64,000 nt of DNA from Trematomus loennbergii (GCA_012861695.1 JAAOOA010000060.1:19311625-19375624); one strand, 5' to 3'; numbered from the stretch's first letter, positions 43,256-56,415 are shown. The notes: a model not told the origin generated them from the sequence alone. Program-made: numbers and translations.

Positions 43256-44661
43256 GTAGTCTACCACTGAAGAGAAGACATGAAAACTGGAGGCGTTATT
43301 TTTGTGTAAATATAAAACCCCATTTCTTTAAACAACTCCTGTGTCCAGTTGCCTTACTGCTTGGTATATAATATTCAAAGAGCCACGTATTCAAACGCAT
43401 TTTTATGTATAATGAAGAATCAGAGAAAATACTGACTTTCAACAAGCATTTGCCAGTGGGCCAGAAATGCTTGTCCACATTAAAAAGTGATGTGGCCTCC
43501 TATCTGCTGGAGGTGCAAATAAGCAAATATTTGGTAACAAGTTCCATATCAAATTAAAAGGTGATGATTTGTTCAACTGAAAACTTTTTTCAGATTTGAA
43601 GAAATATTGCACTTTACATATATTTACAGTTCTAGTTTCAGTTTAAACAATCAATTACATTTTGACAACTTATTATAGGTTAAGCTTCCTAGCAACACAT
43701 AAAGTAATTTAAATGAGCCCCACCTTTACCAGCTGCAATATTACAGTGATGAACATTTTTTGCGTAAATACATTTAATCTATTAATCTATGGTTTCAGAT
43801 TAACAAATATTTTTGCATCACTGCTTCTCTACATGTGACCTTTAGACAGCATTGTTCAGACAACATATTGTGACAGTGCACTCTAAATGTAATGCCCCTC
43901 ATCCCACTTCCTTTCGGTCTCTCTCTCTCACACATACACACACACACCACACACATTTGCACACACACACACAAACACACACACAGGACATGCTGCAGTG
44001 GATGAAAGCAGACTTGTTGACCGGGAACAGAACCAGATGGCACAGCTGAGTTTGGAGCACTGCTGAGGAACGCTGAAATAGCACTCAAGCAATATTTCAT
44101 CTTTATTAATGGCAACAGGGTTTTGTTTGAATACAGATTTAGATGATGGACACAGAGGCAGACAGTCCAAAGCAAAGAGGGCGGGGAGTTGATAATCAGA
44201 TAATCTCCATCATTTTTAAAGTTGGTACTATTTTTGGGCATGGTTGACACACTGGAATCAAATCCATTTAGTGGAAATGAAATTGCTTTCATATTAATCT
44301 TCTCTATTTCCCTAACTTTAAGTGAATGGATGAATCTAATAACAATAATTCTCACTTCACAAATAGTGTACTTTTACATTCCTACAAAATGGTGGTATGG
44401 TCACACCAATGCATAATAAAGATGCAGTTATAATGAATGTCTTTGTCTTGCAAAAAAAAGAAATCCAATGTAGAAATGTCAACGTTGTTACTGAATACAG
44501 CAGAGAGCTCCAACAGTCTCTAACGCTGCATTCAGCCCCAACAGTCCCATTTCTTGTGCATATCCTGTCACAGTTGTCAACGTGCTGTGTTTCTCTGCAG
44601 ACCTCTTCTTCATCGTCTCAGTGCATGGCTTCTTGTCATACTGCTTTTTCAACGCAGACAT
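43256..44661. other. Non-coding interval with a CA-rich patch
   Basis: AT-rich sequence. A short interrupted (CA)n patch lies at about 43928-43985. No gene or clear transposon recognised. Confidence 0.4.
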
Positions 44662-45126
44662 TTATTTGATGCACTTTTCCCTCTCCATCTGCAGGTTCTC
44701 CTCCAGCTGTCTTTTAAGGTTTTCTTCTGTCTCTTTTTGTTGCTCACCTTTCATTCTGATGATTTTCAGTTCCTGCTGGAGGGCCAGGGTTCTCCTTTTC
44801 TCCGCTCTCATATTCTCCATTTGTATGTCCCTTTCTCTCTGGCTTTCCTTCCTCTCACGTCTGATCAGCGACTCCATTTGCCTTTTTGTGTCCTCCTCCT
44901 TTTTGCTCTGCTCTTTCAAGCTCATGGTGAGTTTATCCAGCTCTTTCTGAAAAGTGTCTCTCCTCATTTCCTGCCTCTGCCTGCTGGCCTGCTCCTTCTG
45001 TATTTGCCGAAATTCCTTCTCTCTCTCTTTCTTTTCATTTTCCTCTCTTTCCTTTTGGATATTCTTCTCCATTGCTCTTCTCATTTTGTCCTCCTGCTGT
45101 TCATGACTTGTGACTTTGTCAAGCTG
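44662..45126 (-). pseudogene. Orphan charged coiled-coil reading frame
   Basis: The minus strand has one open frame of about 150 residues from an AG at about 45127 to a stop at 44662. It is rich in Glu, Lys, Arg and Gln with long heptad-like character (EKNIQKEREENEKKERE, KRQMESLIRRERKESQRE). There is no initiator with upstream domain and no globular part. Such sequence is typical of the C-terminal tail of fish GIMAP-type or similar GTPases, but no GTPase domain is present in the window. It could be a remnant exon or a short unrelated gene; not identified. Confidence 0.35.
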
Positions 45127-45293
45127 ATTATTTTATCTAGTTGGCCTTATTGTTTGTTATATCCATCACATTCAAATCTTTATTAAAACGTTTTGTGAAG
45201 AAACAAATGTGTTACTGATTTAATGTTTTGATCGAAAGAATTTCTTCCAACTATTAATTCATTGTTAAAATGTTACTTAACAATTAGTTTTCA

Positions 45294-45303
45294 GTGTGTG
45301 TGT

Positions 45304-45363
<60 letters not shown>

Positions 45364-45365
45364 GT

Positions 45366-45414
<49 letters not shown>
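45294..45414. repeat. (GT)n microsatellite
   Basis: About 120 bases of GT with two interruptions (GTGGTG and GTTGTGG). Confidence 0.97.
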
Positions 45415-45415
<1 letters not shown>

Positions 45416-46816
45416 CCTCAATCTTGGATTTAATGACTGCATTGATTATGTACCTTTCACTATCCCTGAAAAATGTATATCTGCCCATTCTCACCTTCCT
45501 GCTCATGTTTTGATGTTTGATGTTTGATCTGCATGAATTTAATTTAGTTCATACTTTTTGGAAGAAAAAGAAAGAAACAATGAAAAGATATTTTACGCTC
45601 AAAGGCAGGTTTGGAAAATGTATGCATAACAAATTAGTTTTGTAGCGTAATGCATACCGCTGGTACAGGAAGTGGAGCCATACTTTATATCAAAGTTTTA
45701 TGTTTTAATGGACCAATAAGCAAAGCATAAGTTATTTAAAAGGTACAGATTATTCACCGTTCACACTCTGGAGGTAGGTTTTAAGATCTGAATATCACAT
45801 TAAAAGGAGTAAGGGCTCTTTGTAGAATAAAAAAGGTAAACATTCTCTCCAATTCTCAACCTCAAATATTCACAACTTATGTAAACGGATTTTTTTATTT
45901 CTAAACAACAAAAACACATAAGACTATTGTCATAACCCTGCAAACAATTCCATGACGATCAATAACGGAGAGGAAGATTGCCCCCATTTTGATCATACGT
46001 AAGGTAGATTTTTTTAGTGTTTCAAATAATATTTCAACCAAAAAACACATGCATTTGTGCTAGTGTGAGACTGATTAAAATGAAATGTAAACTAAAAATG
46101 CATGTGCTTGGGAAGTAGTGAGTGTACGACTGGATAAATGAGACTTGGATTACAGTACATGAGATGGTTTTGTAGTAGTTGAACGCAGTTCCCCTTTACT
46201 TCAATTCATCAAGACTTCTTCATGTTTTTGATGATTCTTTCACTGCGGTGGCATGCGAGAAATATGTTTTCTTCATGAAATCAACTTAACACATTTTGAG
46301 AAATTGATATACAAATGCAAATGTTGTGTGTAAAGTATTACTTTAATCTGCTGGTGCTCTCATTGTAACTGACTATGGAAAACAGCATCATGTGGTTGCC
46401 TAAAACGTAGTGTAAGTAATGCAATGCCTATAGGGTCTGGCTGTTAGCTCATCCATAATAAAGAGTCCAGGCATGTTCAAAGCGAGGCCTGGATCGTCTT
46501 ACCGCTCCACTGCTCCGTCACACATGCACGCACACCTGAGGTGAACTATCCAAGAGGCTTTGAGGAATTTCTGTGCTTGTGTGCTCGTGTGGTTAAACGG
46601 ATGATTTGTTTGCAATGACCTTGTCTTCATTAAGTCAAAGCCAAAACCACAATGACCCTCATACACACATACACACAATGCTGACACACATATAAAACCG
46701 TTCTGATTTGTTGAATTCAAGTAAAAATGAGGTGCCTCTCGAGGAACACTGCGGTACAACAGTGATGTGGGATAAATGTTGTAAGGGCGGAAAAAGGATG
46801 ATGAGGAAGGAGGCTG
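45415..46816. other. 3' flank of chrna9
   Basis: AT-rich, no coding sequence recognised. It should include the 3' UTR of the minus-strand receptor gene. Confidence 0.4.
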
Positions 46817-49800
46817 TCAGGATGCCTTGGCGATGATGAGGATGCTCATAAGGAAGACCATGACGAAGAAGATCCACATGAAAAACCTATCCATCACCTT
46901 GGCGACTTTCTTCCACTCTGCAGCCTTGACACAAGTAGCTCTCTGCTCGCGGAAGCAGTTGGCGATGTACTGGATGTTCTTCACCAACTGATGATGAAAC
47001 AGATAAGAGAAAGCAATTAGGGAAACTTTAGAAGAAGAGGAGTAATCAGATAAGAGAGGAAATGGAGAAGCACCTGTTTATGTTGGAGGCAGGGGCAGCA
47101 GCAGGGGCAGGCCGGGACTTTCTCTGGGGGATAGAGGAGCTGCTCCTTCAGCCCTCCGTTCAGCTGCTGGAGGTTTTGTGGACGAGGAGAAGCCTGGTAG
47201 TCCAGCTCGTCCCTCCTGATGTGGTGGTAGCGCTGTGGTGTCTTCCCATCGCCCCTCTCCAGTCCGGATGTATGGTTGTTGTGGTTGTTATAATGGTGAC
47301 GGCTATTGTTGGCGTTGCCGTTCGCTTGTACTTTGTGATGCTTGTTGGGGTGAGGCATGGCGTGGCCGTTGCTGTACTGGTGCCGATCGTTGTCGTGATG
47401 GTAGTCATGGAGATCGTCATCGCTGGCGGGCTCCTCGGGGTACAGCGGGGTCCTCTCACTCGCTGGAGTCGTGCAGTTCTCCCCACCTCGTACACAAAGA
47501 AGATTTTGGACATGTAGTCTATGATGAGCACCTTTGCCCAGTGAGGAACAGGCTTGGCCTCAGCACCACAGAAATGAATGTTCATGATGAAGATGGTGAG
47601 AGAGGTGGAGGCTGTGATCATAGTCATGGTGGCGATGTAGTACTTTCCTAGAGGAGAAGACAAAGAAAGGAAACATTTATGAAGTGGAAATGCAACCCAT
47701 ACAAAACAGATAAATTACCTTATTTGCAGACCAGGTTAAAATGACATACAGCTTGTTTATTTCATCAGCAATTATCTGGAAAGACATGCTATGGAAATCT
47801 GTTGTCTCATCTTTAAACATAGATATATCAGCCTAATTAACAGCAAATTCAAAATTGCATAATTGAGTTTTACATAGAAGCCCATTTCCACCAGGAAAAT
47901 AAAAAGGATAAAAAAAGAAAATGTTGTACTCATGACAATGCAACATCATGAAATATTTAGCAGAAATTACAACATGATAAGTCAAAAGTGTGACTTACTC
48001 AGTCATAATTATAAGATACAAAGTAAGAATTATGAGACACTAATGGCGCGTTTCCACTACAGCGCGGAGCACGGTTTAAGAGGGCTGTGACGTCAGCGGC
48101 CCGTCTTTTGGTTGCGTTTCCACTTGGCCTAGTACCGGCCGGCGGGTCCTAATTCACAGTTTTTCTGGCCTCATAAAATCGCGGGTCTAGGGCCAGAGAC
48201 AACGAGGCTGAGTCGGGCTGAGTATGCTAAACTAGAGAGAGCATCGCTGGCAAGGGGCTACAACTACAACAAGATGGACATATTTGACCGTGATTTAATT
48301 GTAATACACGTTTCAAAATGATGCCGAACTAACAACATACTGATACCGGTTAGTAAAAACCATGAATTAATGCTTGTCAAGTCTGCAGATAGACGGCAGG
48401 CGAAAAACCTTTTAAAATGCGTGTGTTCTAAATGGAGATTGGCTAAGCTAACGCAGTATATGCTCCGACCGTCCACACTCACAACCATCCTTGCCAACCT
48501 TGAGACCTCAGAAATCGGGAGCATTTCAAAACCACTGCGGGGGGGAGTGCTAGTGGATCGCCGGAGCTGTTTTAGATTGACATTAACATGCTTATTGTAG
48601 TTGTAAGTAATACCTGAAGCACCATGGAGCATATGTGTGGGCTGGAAAGGAGTGAGCAGAGGGTGGAGTTGTCGATTCTTGTTCAGTTTTCTGTGACTAT
48701 CTTCCTCACCCTCTCAGACTTTCAGTTGCGTGCGCTACTAAAGAGACGCGCTACCATGGAAACCAAACAATGGTGTAGCTGTATTAAAGTCCGAGTGGAA
48801 ACAGTCCAGGGTAAATCTGATTTTGTCAGAAATCGGAGAAATGCGGGAGAAATATGACCCCGGGAGGAAACCGGGAGAGGGTTATGAAATAGGGAGTCTC
48901 CCGCGAAAATCGGGAGGGTTGGCAAGTATGCTCACACAACGGCCTATACAGACATAAATAAAGCAGCGACTGTATTCACCATGACACAGGCAGTCTGTGG
49001 TTTGTACTTGTTTAACTTTTGTCTAGTTTCTGAACATATATGAGGAGCTGTGAGCTCTGAGTGCTAACAGCTAACGGCTGTGTTTGTTTTCTGGGGTTCT
49101 CTGAAGATCACGTCACGGCTCCGCCTACACTGCGTTACTATAGATACTACCCCAGTTCCTAAACTGTAATGGAAATGCGCCATAAAGTGAGCCAGTCCTA
49201 ATGAGGCCCAGCCATACCGAGCGGGGCCGAGCGAGGCCGTGTAGTGGAAACGCGCTAAGACAAAATGTATACTTACAATGCAAAAAATAATGAGATAAAA
49301 AGTTCAAATAATAGGACATTGAGTAATTTGTGACTTGGTAATAATATATAAAAATATTCTATCAATATTGACTTAAAAAAACCAAACATTTAATCTTCTA
49401 TATTAATAAATAATATATAATTAAATGAAGAGAGTATAATTCACACCTATATAGGGCATGCTCTCTGCAGGTGGCATGCTTTCAGCCACCAACAACTGGA
49501 ACACCGTGAGCGCCAGCAGCACCCGTCACCCCGAGGGAAACCTTCTCCCCCGAGTCCGCCGGCAGGTAGAAGCCCAGCGGGGCCAGGAAGGAGATGAGGA
49601 AGCAGGGCAGGAGCAGGTTGAAGATGTAGAAAGAGGAGCGGCGCTTCAGGAGCAGAGTGTATGTGATATCTGTGTAGGGGTCGGAGCAGCAGCCGTACAT
49701 CATGACGTTCCTCACTGCCGGCATGCCGTGACACTCCCACTCCACGTTCTCCACAAAGTCAGACAGGTCACCGCTGTCCATCTCCAAACTGATGTCCACC

Positions 49801-52800
49801 TGCGTAGAGGACACGCATTGTGGATATAAGCGCTAATATTATGTACATGTAGAGAAGGTAACTAACAACCATGACCCCTTAGTAATATAGTTTAAAAACA
49901 AGAGGTTATTCACTCTTAATGTATCTAACCTTGTCAAGGTCAGAGGAACTGGAGCCAATAACAGTCTAGAGCAAAAGGATGGTACATGATCGGTACACAC
50001 TACCGTATAAACTATTTTCGGTGTACATTTCCTCACAACATCAAAAAACTGATACATCAGAAGAAAAATGCAAATCCCACAAAAAATCATCCTATTTTCC
50101 TTTTTGCTACTTAAAATGTTGAATATCCTAAATCATTAAAAAGAATAGTCATGTCATCATCGAGTTGAATCATAATTTGTATGCATTTAGATCATTCTTA
50201 ATAAAAGACGTTCTTTAACCCGAAATAATAACTGATTCAAAGAAGAAAGAAGGTCCTTGTCTCAGTCAGCGCCCCTACTCAAACTCACCTGGTTGCCATT
50301 GTAGGTCCAGGAGCCGAAGGTGAGTTTGCACTGCTGCCAGTCGAAGGGGAAGTAGGAGACGTCCACCACACATGTGCTCTTTGTGATTGCAGGAGAGTCC
50401 CAGATGATCTCTCCGTTATATCGCAGCTTTACATTAGTGCTTGATGCACTTGACTCCTCATCTGCCCTACACAGACACACAGAGACAATGTAGTCAGATA
50501 TACATACATCTGCATTATGAGTGCACAACAACATTTATCTTTACTGACTTGTTGTAGAGGACGATGTCCGGCTTCCAAACCAGATCGCTGGGTATGTTTA
50601 TCATCTCAAGGTCATCATAGTCCTCCTTGTCCCACTTCAGGTAGGCGTCATGCCACACCAGCCTGATCCACAGGTATGTGGTTAACACCTGGTTCCTCTC
50701 ATCCTACACACACATATAAAAACATTTTGAAAGAGAGAGGGGTAACATTGAAAAGGGATTTTCCTTGAAATAAATGTTTTTACAGACTGGATGCTGCCTA
50801 TTCTTACTTTATTGGACATATTCAAGTAATCAAAGTTTAAACCGTGCAATTAAATGTTTAGGAAAGGTCAGAATTAACAGATAAAGTAAGACATACATTA
50901 CAATACCATGTAAGATTAGAAAGAAAGACATAGATAAAGTATAACAATTGAAAAGTAAGTTACACAATAATCCATCACTTTGCACAAATGCAAAAAGGAA
51001 AGGAAAATTAGATATGTAAGTAAATATAAATTAAGCAATCTAAACATACATGAAAAAGAGGAATTGTGTGTGATTGACGAAATAAATAAAATGTATAGAA
51101 GGGTACTGCACATAGGTTCAAGTTAAGTTTAAGCAATAATCCAGTGGTATCAGGAAAACAAGACTGAAGGCAATACTGTTAATACAAACAGTATGAACAC
51201 ACACATTTGCAAATAGATTAGTTTCCAGCTCTTATCCATGAGGAACACTCCATGGATTCACATGTCAAAGTCAATTAATTAGTCGCAGGGAGGATTGTGA
51301 AAACCGTCTCCTTCTTCTCTCTGAAGGAGCTTAGTCAAAGACTGATCAAGTGACACACCCGTGTATCTCAGCTCAGTAACAGGGAATGCAGATATGTAAC
51401 TGAAAGCTTGAGTTACAAACTAGGGCTGTGGAAACACACCATTAACAAAACACACTATATAGGTGCATGACTTTTTTTTTTTTTTTTGTCAATTTATTGA
51501 ACATGTCAGAAACAAAACATACAACAATATAATAATATATATATCATTGTCCTTCTTGTTTTTTCTCACTCATAATAATAATTATAACAAAGTCCAAAAA
51601 AAAATAATACAAAAAAGAAAAAAATAATAATAATAATTCTCAAATAGTCTCTGTCATGTTCAACAGGGGCAAGATGTTAAGTCCGAAACCCAATGTTTTT
51701 AGATTACCTCTGCTGAATTACTTCAGTTTTTCGCCATCTTTCTTTCGCCTACTGTATGAATCGCAGTCTTGAAACAATGGAGTATAATTTGAAGACTTGG
51801 TTGCATTGGTTATACTGTAGCAGTCTAATAACTAACTTAAATTAAAATGTATATTTCTTATCAAAGTTGTGTCAGTCTTCGTATATCTTTGATACATTCT
51901 GCTAGAATACTAAATCCTTTTGATTTATTGTGTTTAATCTTTTTGCAGCCTTCTTATCACAGACAGACTGCCACCCTGCAACAGCCCTGCTGTTAAAAGT
52001 TAAATTGGTGAAGGATAAAAACGAGTTCAAATAGTTATTCATGACATCTGTTTATTTTTATTTCACATATTTCATTTAAAGGTATGTTAGGTAATTCACT
52101 TCAGAAACCCTTTTTGTTATATTCCATGGAATGCTCTTAACATCCTGATAGCAATGAATACATTAAATGCTTTGACAATAAATATATACAAATATTTAAT
52201 CTGTGGAAGCCGTGGCGCTGTAAAAAGCAAGTCCAATTATCTGCCTTTAAGTTGATCAGAACTAACTTGTAGTATAAATGTGGGTATTGTCTCTATGATT
52301 CGAAAACAGGATAGAAAACTATAAATGACAACAACATATCTTGATCTCTGATATTCCCATTAATCATTTATTTATTCATCCTCTTAAACTCTGAAGCAAC
52401 CACAGTTAAACCCAGCCGAACAACTCAGGTTCTAGTGTTAACAAATCATCAAATACACAGAAGTTTCAAAAGAGACAATATACATTTGGGGTCTTTATAT
52501 AAACTGGGTCTTGTACTTAAATAATCAGTCAGTGTATATGTACTACAGCTATAAAGAAGTTTTGGAACCAGAAAGTACACATTCTTCTATTTATATGAAT
52601 GGGATGTCCTTATTTATAAGGCAATCTTGAACTTGATACCTTTATATTTATGAACATCGTAACTATCTGGAAGCTACTGTCTCAGCTCTGCATTTGATAT
52701 TGAAAATATTCGTACTCCTGTATCTTTACCCAATGTCCATATTAGAATGGGAAAACAGATATAGGTATGCTGCTCCTGCTGCTTGATATTTGTCGCAGAC

Positions 52801-53525
52801 TTATTTGGTGCCTTCAACGATTTTTAAAGACTTTAACATGTTAGATGATTTGATAGATCTTTTTATCTTGTTTGATCTAGAATATTACAACCTGAGACTT
52901 ACTTTTTGGTATACTCTTGCTGGGACCTGAAATGTAATTGTTTGTATCTGTTGTTTGTATCTGTGTGTCTGATTTAATTTGCTGCTGCTGATTTGGCCAG
53001 GACACTCTTGTAAGGAAGCAATTTAATCTCAAAAGGGGTGTTCTAGTAAAATATAATGTGAAATTGCACACCACAATGGAACAAGTTAAAGACCCATTTA
53101 AAGAAATTATTGTTGTTGTTTAAATGGCTGTATATGTTGCTGGGGTGCACATTTAATGATAGCCTACGTACTTGAGTGTGCTCTCTACTCACCATATCTT
53201 TGATCTGTGAGAGAGTGATCTGCAGGGAGACATTGAGGACTGCGTCCGTGTCTTCCACCGGCCTCAGAGCGTTGGAGTAGTCCTCCATCAGGTCAGTCAG
53301 TAGTTTGCGGGCATATTGACCCTGAGCCCCGTGGGACACTGAAGGGCAAGAGGAGAGGAGAAGATGAAGACAACAGAGGTCACAATAGAGAAATGTCAGG
53401 AAATTGCAGATCCAAGAGGTCAGAATTGACTTCATGATATTGGTCAGATATTATCATCAAACACACATGCAGAACTGACCTTGTACCAAAAGGCTGATCC
53501 AGAGCATCAGCGCTGTCTTCCTCAT
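46817..53525 (-). CDS. chrna9: Nicotinic acetylcholine receptor alpha9/alpha10-type subunit, seven exons, two frame breaks
   Basis: Alpha9/alpha10 receptors are calcium-permeable cation channels of hair-cell efferent synapses. Exons in transcript order: 53525-53480 (signal peptide [14 protein letters not shown]), 53338-53193, 50703-50549, 50466-50289, 49799-49447, 47647-47074, 46987-46817 (stop). Motifs: [37 protein letters not shown], the Cys-loop between [12 protein letters not shown] and QQC, the vicinal cysteine pair of alpha subunits (YGCCSDPY), M1 after [11 protein letters not shown]2 entry GEKVSLGV, M3 ([14 protein letters not shown]) and M4 ([13 protein letters not shown]). Frame breaks: one extra base at the CCC run 49522-49524, one missing at 47481-47484. 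Residues around ADEESS and the M4 region favour alpha9 over alpha10; adjacency to rhoh matches human CHRNA9-RHOH. Confidence 0.9.
47074..47647 (-). CDS. chrna9: chrna9 exon with M3 and an unusual His/Asn-rich cytoplasmic loop
   Basis: After M3 and the conserved [14 protein letters not shown] segment, the frame breaks at a G4 run (47484-47481). In the next frame the loop continues with acidic [10 protein letters not shown], a histidine/asparagine-rich tract ([14 protein letters not shown]), a basic stretch and the cysteine cluster [10 protein letters not shown] before the splice to M4. One extra base makes the exon 575 long, which restores the phase at both ends (1 in, 0 out). Confidence 0.85.
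48044..49255. mobile_element. Non-autonomous DNA transposon (about 1.2 kb) in a chrna9 intron
   Basis: Left end GGCGCGTTTCCACTACA, right end TGTAGTGGAAACGCGC. TAA occurs on both sides (48041-48043 and 49256-49258), compatible with a 3-base duplication of the PIF/Harbinger kind, although the inverted repeats are offset by two bases. The interior near 48830-48930 contains CGGGAG-type repeats ending GGGTTGGCAAGTATG, which looks like part of a further element. No transposase seen. Confidence 0.65.
51472..52076 (-). mobile_element. Probable retrotransposon 3' end in chrna9 intron 2
   Basis: The plus strand has a T run of about 15 beginning near 51473; on the minus strand this is a poly(A) tail preceded by AATAAA. 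The sequence behind it has a short open stretch ([23 protein letters not shown]). These suggest a reverse-transcribed insertion of unknown family. Confidence 0.4.
52077..52163 (+). repeat. Partial copy of the 294-bp TTAA MITE
   Basis: Shares CCTTTTTGTTATATTCCATG and GAATGCTCTTAACATCC with 40267-40560, starting at a degenerate terminus AAAGGTATGTTAGG. The right half is missing. Confidence 0.65.
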
Positions 53526-53781
53526 TTTCAACTATTCACAATCCGATGGATCAATTATTCAGCAAAGCAGTCTCTGAGACAGCCCAGGTCCAAATCCAGA
53601 GCGTCACTTTATTCTGAACTTCATTCTCCCCTGCTGACACTGAGCGAGACCACAGAGAAACTCTCCAAATCTCACATCCTGTCAGAAGCTCCGAATGCTT
53701 CGCTAGTTGTTAGTCGCAGTTTTCCTCTCTGTCACTGTCTCTTTGTGTGTGAACACTGCTCCGGAACTGGACCTGGGGCTA

Positions 53782-53920
<139 letters not shown>

Positions 53921-53924
53921 GTGC

Positions 53925-53970
53925 AGTATCACATAGCTCACCGGCACTGTGTGAAATGTGATACTGCAGC
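53925..53970. repeat. Short inverted repeat between two CA tracts
   Basis: TGCAGTATCACAT and ATGTGATACTGCA are perfect inverted arms about 20 bases apart. Confidence 0.7.
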
Positions 53971-54003
53971 CCTATACTTGTGTACATGACCACAACCTGC
54001 TGT

Positions 54004-54007
<4 letters not shown>

Positions 54008-54077
<70 letters not shown>

Positions 54078-54144
54078 CCTCACACTGCCGTGTGGATCAA
54101 TACTAGACAGCGGTGATCCGGGACACACACACACACACACACAC
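54008..54144. repeat. (CA)n microsatellites, second and third tracts
   Basis: CA tracts at about 54008-54076 and 54122-54144, separated by 45 bases of unique sequence. Confidence 0.95.
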
Positions 54145-54773
54145 AGCTAATGACATCTGTCACTCACACACATTCAGTACTGCAACACTTTCTTAACTTT
54201 GGTCAGGTCTTTCAAGACAAACAAACAAACACACACAAACAAACATGTCATGACACATGTCATTCACGCTACATGGCAACGAACACGACGCAGATCAAGG
54301 ATCAGGTTTCAGGATTAAGAGTTGTAGGGCTGTTGTAAATGTAATTTGAAGCGAGGTTTTAGGGATTATGTTGTATATAAAGTTTAAAATATAGTCTTTA
54401 TGCAGAAAGTTTTTCTAAAATATCCCAAAATGCTGCACATTAGTTCACAAATTGAGAGACCAGATAGATCATTCTCAATACTATTATTTTGACTATGATT
54501 TGGGTGTGATCATAACATTTCTAGTTTTCTGAATATTCTTGTTATCTCTCACAGGCTCCGCCCTCTACTGGACTCTATGGGTACTCCCCTTGATCATATC
54601 ATGCAAGCATTCATCCACTGAGACTTCTATAGACGTAGCCGGCCCCGGGGCGGGCCTACCTGAATGTGCGCGCATCTCACCGCATAAAAAGAGGCCTCGC
54701 CTCCTGACTGTCATCCCTTTCTCTTCAGCAAGCAAGAGAACAACTGAGTGAAGAGAGACGGAAAGAGAAAAAA

Positions 54774-55544
54774 ATGGACTCACCATTATTAGAACAGCGA
54801 CCCTGCCCTTCGTGCCTGGGCGTCATTGCAGGCGCCGACCTCCACCGCCGCTGTATCGATTGCCTGAGGTCCGACCACGCGGTGGCCAACCTGGGTCCGC
54901 TTCCGGCCTGCAACGCCTGCCGTCTGATCCCTCGGCTCAGCCGCCACCAGCGGCTGGAGCAATTAGAGGAGTGTCATGTCTCGCCGGCGGAGGACCCAGA
55001 ACTCGAGGTGGTGGATATGGAGGAACACGATGAGGGAGTGCCTTTTGTGTTCGCCATGCCAGCGGACCGGACGGGCCCGCTCGTCGGGGAGAGGGACGAC
55101 GACGAACGACACCTCGTTGTCTGACACCTCGTTGTCTGACACTTCCGGCGACCGCCAGGAAGGCCAGCAGCACAGGTCTGCGCGGCAGGACTTCCCGGCG
55201 GTGATGACTATGGCGGCGGAGCGCGTAGGCTTACCGCTCCCCCACCGCTGCCACCGAGGCCGGTGAGCCACCTACGTCAGGGCTTCTACGGCCCGGCCCG
55301 TCCGGCGCAGCCGGCCTTCGTTTCGCCCCCCCTGCCAGACATCTGGCGGTGTGTGGAGGCGACGTGGCGACAGCCACTTAGGATGAAGGCTCCAGTGGCA
55401 ACATGGGTTGGAATCCTCAGGGTGCAGGACCACTCGGACACGGAGTGTCCCGGTGTGCCCCCCCTGGATGAAAGCCTGGCACAGGGCGCATTACCCACTC
55501 TGGGCCAACCTCTCCAGGCTTGGCTCCTGAGGGAAAAAAAATAG
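54774..55544 (+). pseudogene. Truncated gag-like ORF1 of the DIRS element
   Basis: A frame starting MDSPLLEQRPCPSC contains a cysteine-rich N-terminus (CPSC, RCIDC, CNAC). It ends at 55124 and continues in other frames (SDTSGDRQEGQ, later FYGPARPAQPAF). A 15-base direct repeat (ACCTCGTTGTCTGAC-like) near 55110-55140 contributes to the disruption. The frame then runs into the recombinase region, so most of the polymerase part is deleted. Confidence 0.6.
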
Positions 55545-56415
55545 AGCCCCTATCTTGTGAGTTGGGATCTATTTTGTCTTACTTACAGTTATTGGTGGAC
55601 AGAGGGCTTGCTCATTCCACAGTGAAAGTGTATGCAGCAGCCATCTCGTCCTGCCATGAGGGATTTGACGGCAGGTCAGCCTTTAGTCAGCCACTAATGT
55701 TGCGGTTTTTACGGGGGGTCAGGAGGCTGCGCCCAGTAGTGCACGCCTCCGCCCCGCAGTGGGACCTGCCGCTGGTGCTCGAGGCTCTGGTCTCAGAACC
55801 ATTTGAGCCTCTGGAGCTCTCCTCCCTGAAAGCACTGTCGTGGAAGACAGCATTGCCACTTGCCTTAACGTCAGCCAAGGGAGTGTCGAGTTAACCGCTC
55901 TATCGGTGCACCCGAGTTGCTTGTTGATCCGGGGTGACCGGAGCGGGGCGACACTCAGACCGAACCCCTCTTTTGTGCCCAAGAGCCTAAGGAGTGCGTT
56001 CAGGCTTTAATCTTCCACCCCATAGTGGAGCTAGGGAGGATAAATTGCACCTCCTCTGCCCGGTGCGTGCGCTAGCATGTTATGTGGAGCGCACGGCTGC
56101 CCTTAGACGCACTGAACAGCTGTTTGTGTGCTTCGGGGGCGGGGTGACCGGGAAAGCCCTGTCCAAGAAGGCTGGCTCTGCGAGTGCATTGCACATGCCT
56201 ACGGACAGGCGGGGAGAGCCTTCCCCACGGGGGTCCGTGCACACTCTACACGAGCTGTGGCTGTGTCAACAGCCTTATTTAACGGCGTGAGTGTGGAGGA
56301 CATATGCACGGCGGCGTCTTGGTCAACGCCAGGCCCCTTCATAAAGTTTTATCTCTTGGACATGTCTGGCTCCTTTTCATCGTCTGTTCTTGCTGGGGCA
56401 ACACAGGACTGGTGA
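55520..56415 (+). pseudogene. Broken tyrosine recombinase of the DIRS element
   Basis: N-terminal part: AHSTVKVYAAAISSCHEGF, RFLRGVRRLRP and KTALPLALTSAK. C-terminal part: LLCPVRALACYVERTAALRR and, in another frame, the catalytic box AHSTRAVA (HxxR) with the probable nucleophile tyrosine in FIKFYLLD. The frame is interrupted near 55890, near 56010 and between 56130 and 56200. The recombinase of intact DIRS elements integrates circular DNA; this copy is not intact. Confidence 0.8.

Noticed and set aside
47062..47651. Plus-strand frames opposite the chrna9 loop exon
   Set aside because: Antisense shadows of a histidine-rich coding exon; no splice or family support.
54774..56415. DIRS frames as host genes
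   Set aside because: They sit between DIRS terminal repeats and match gag-like and tyrosine-recombinase parts of that element; frames are broken.
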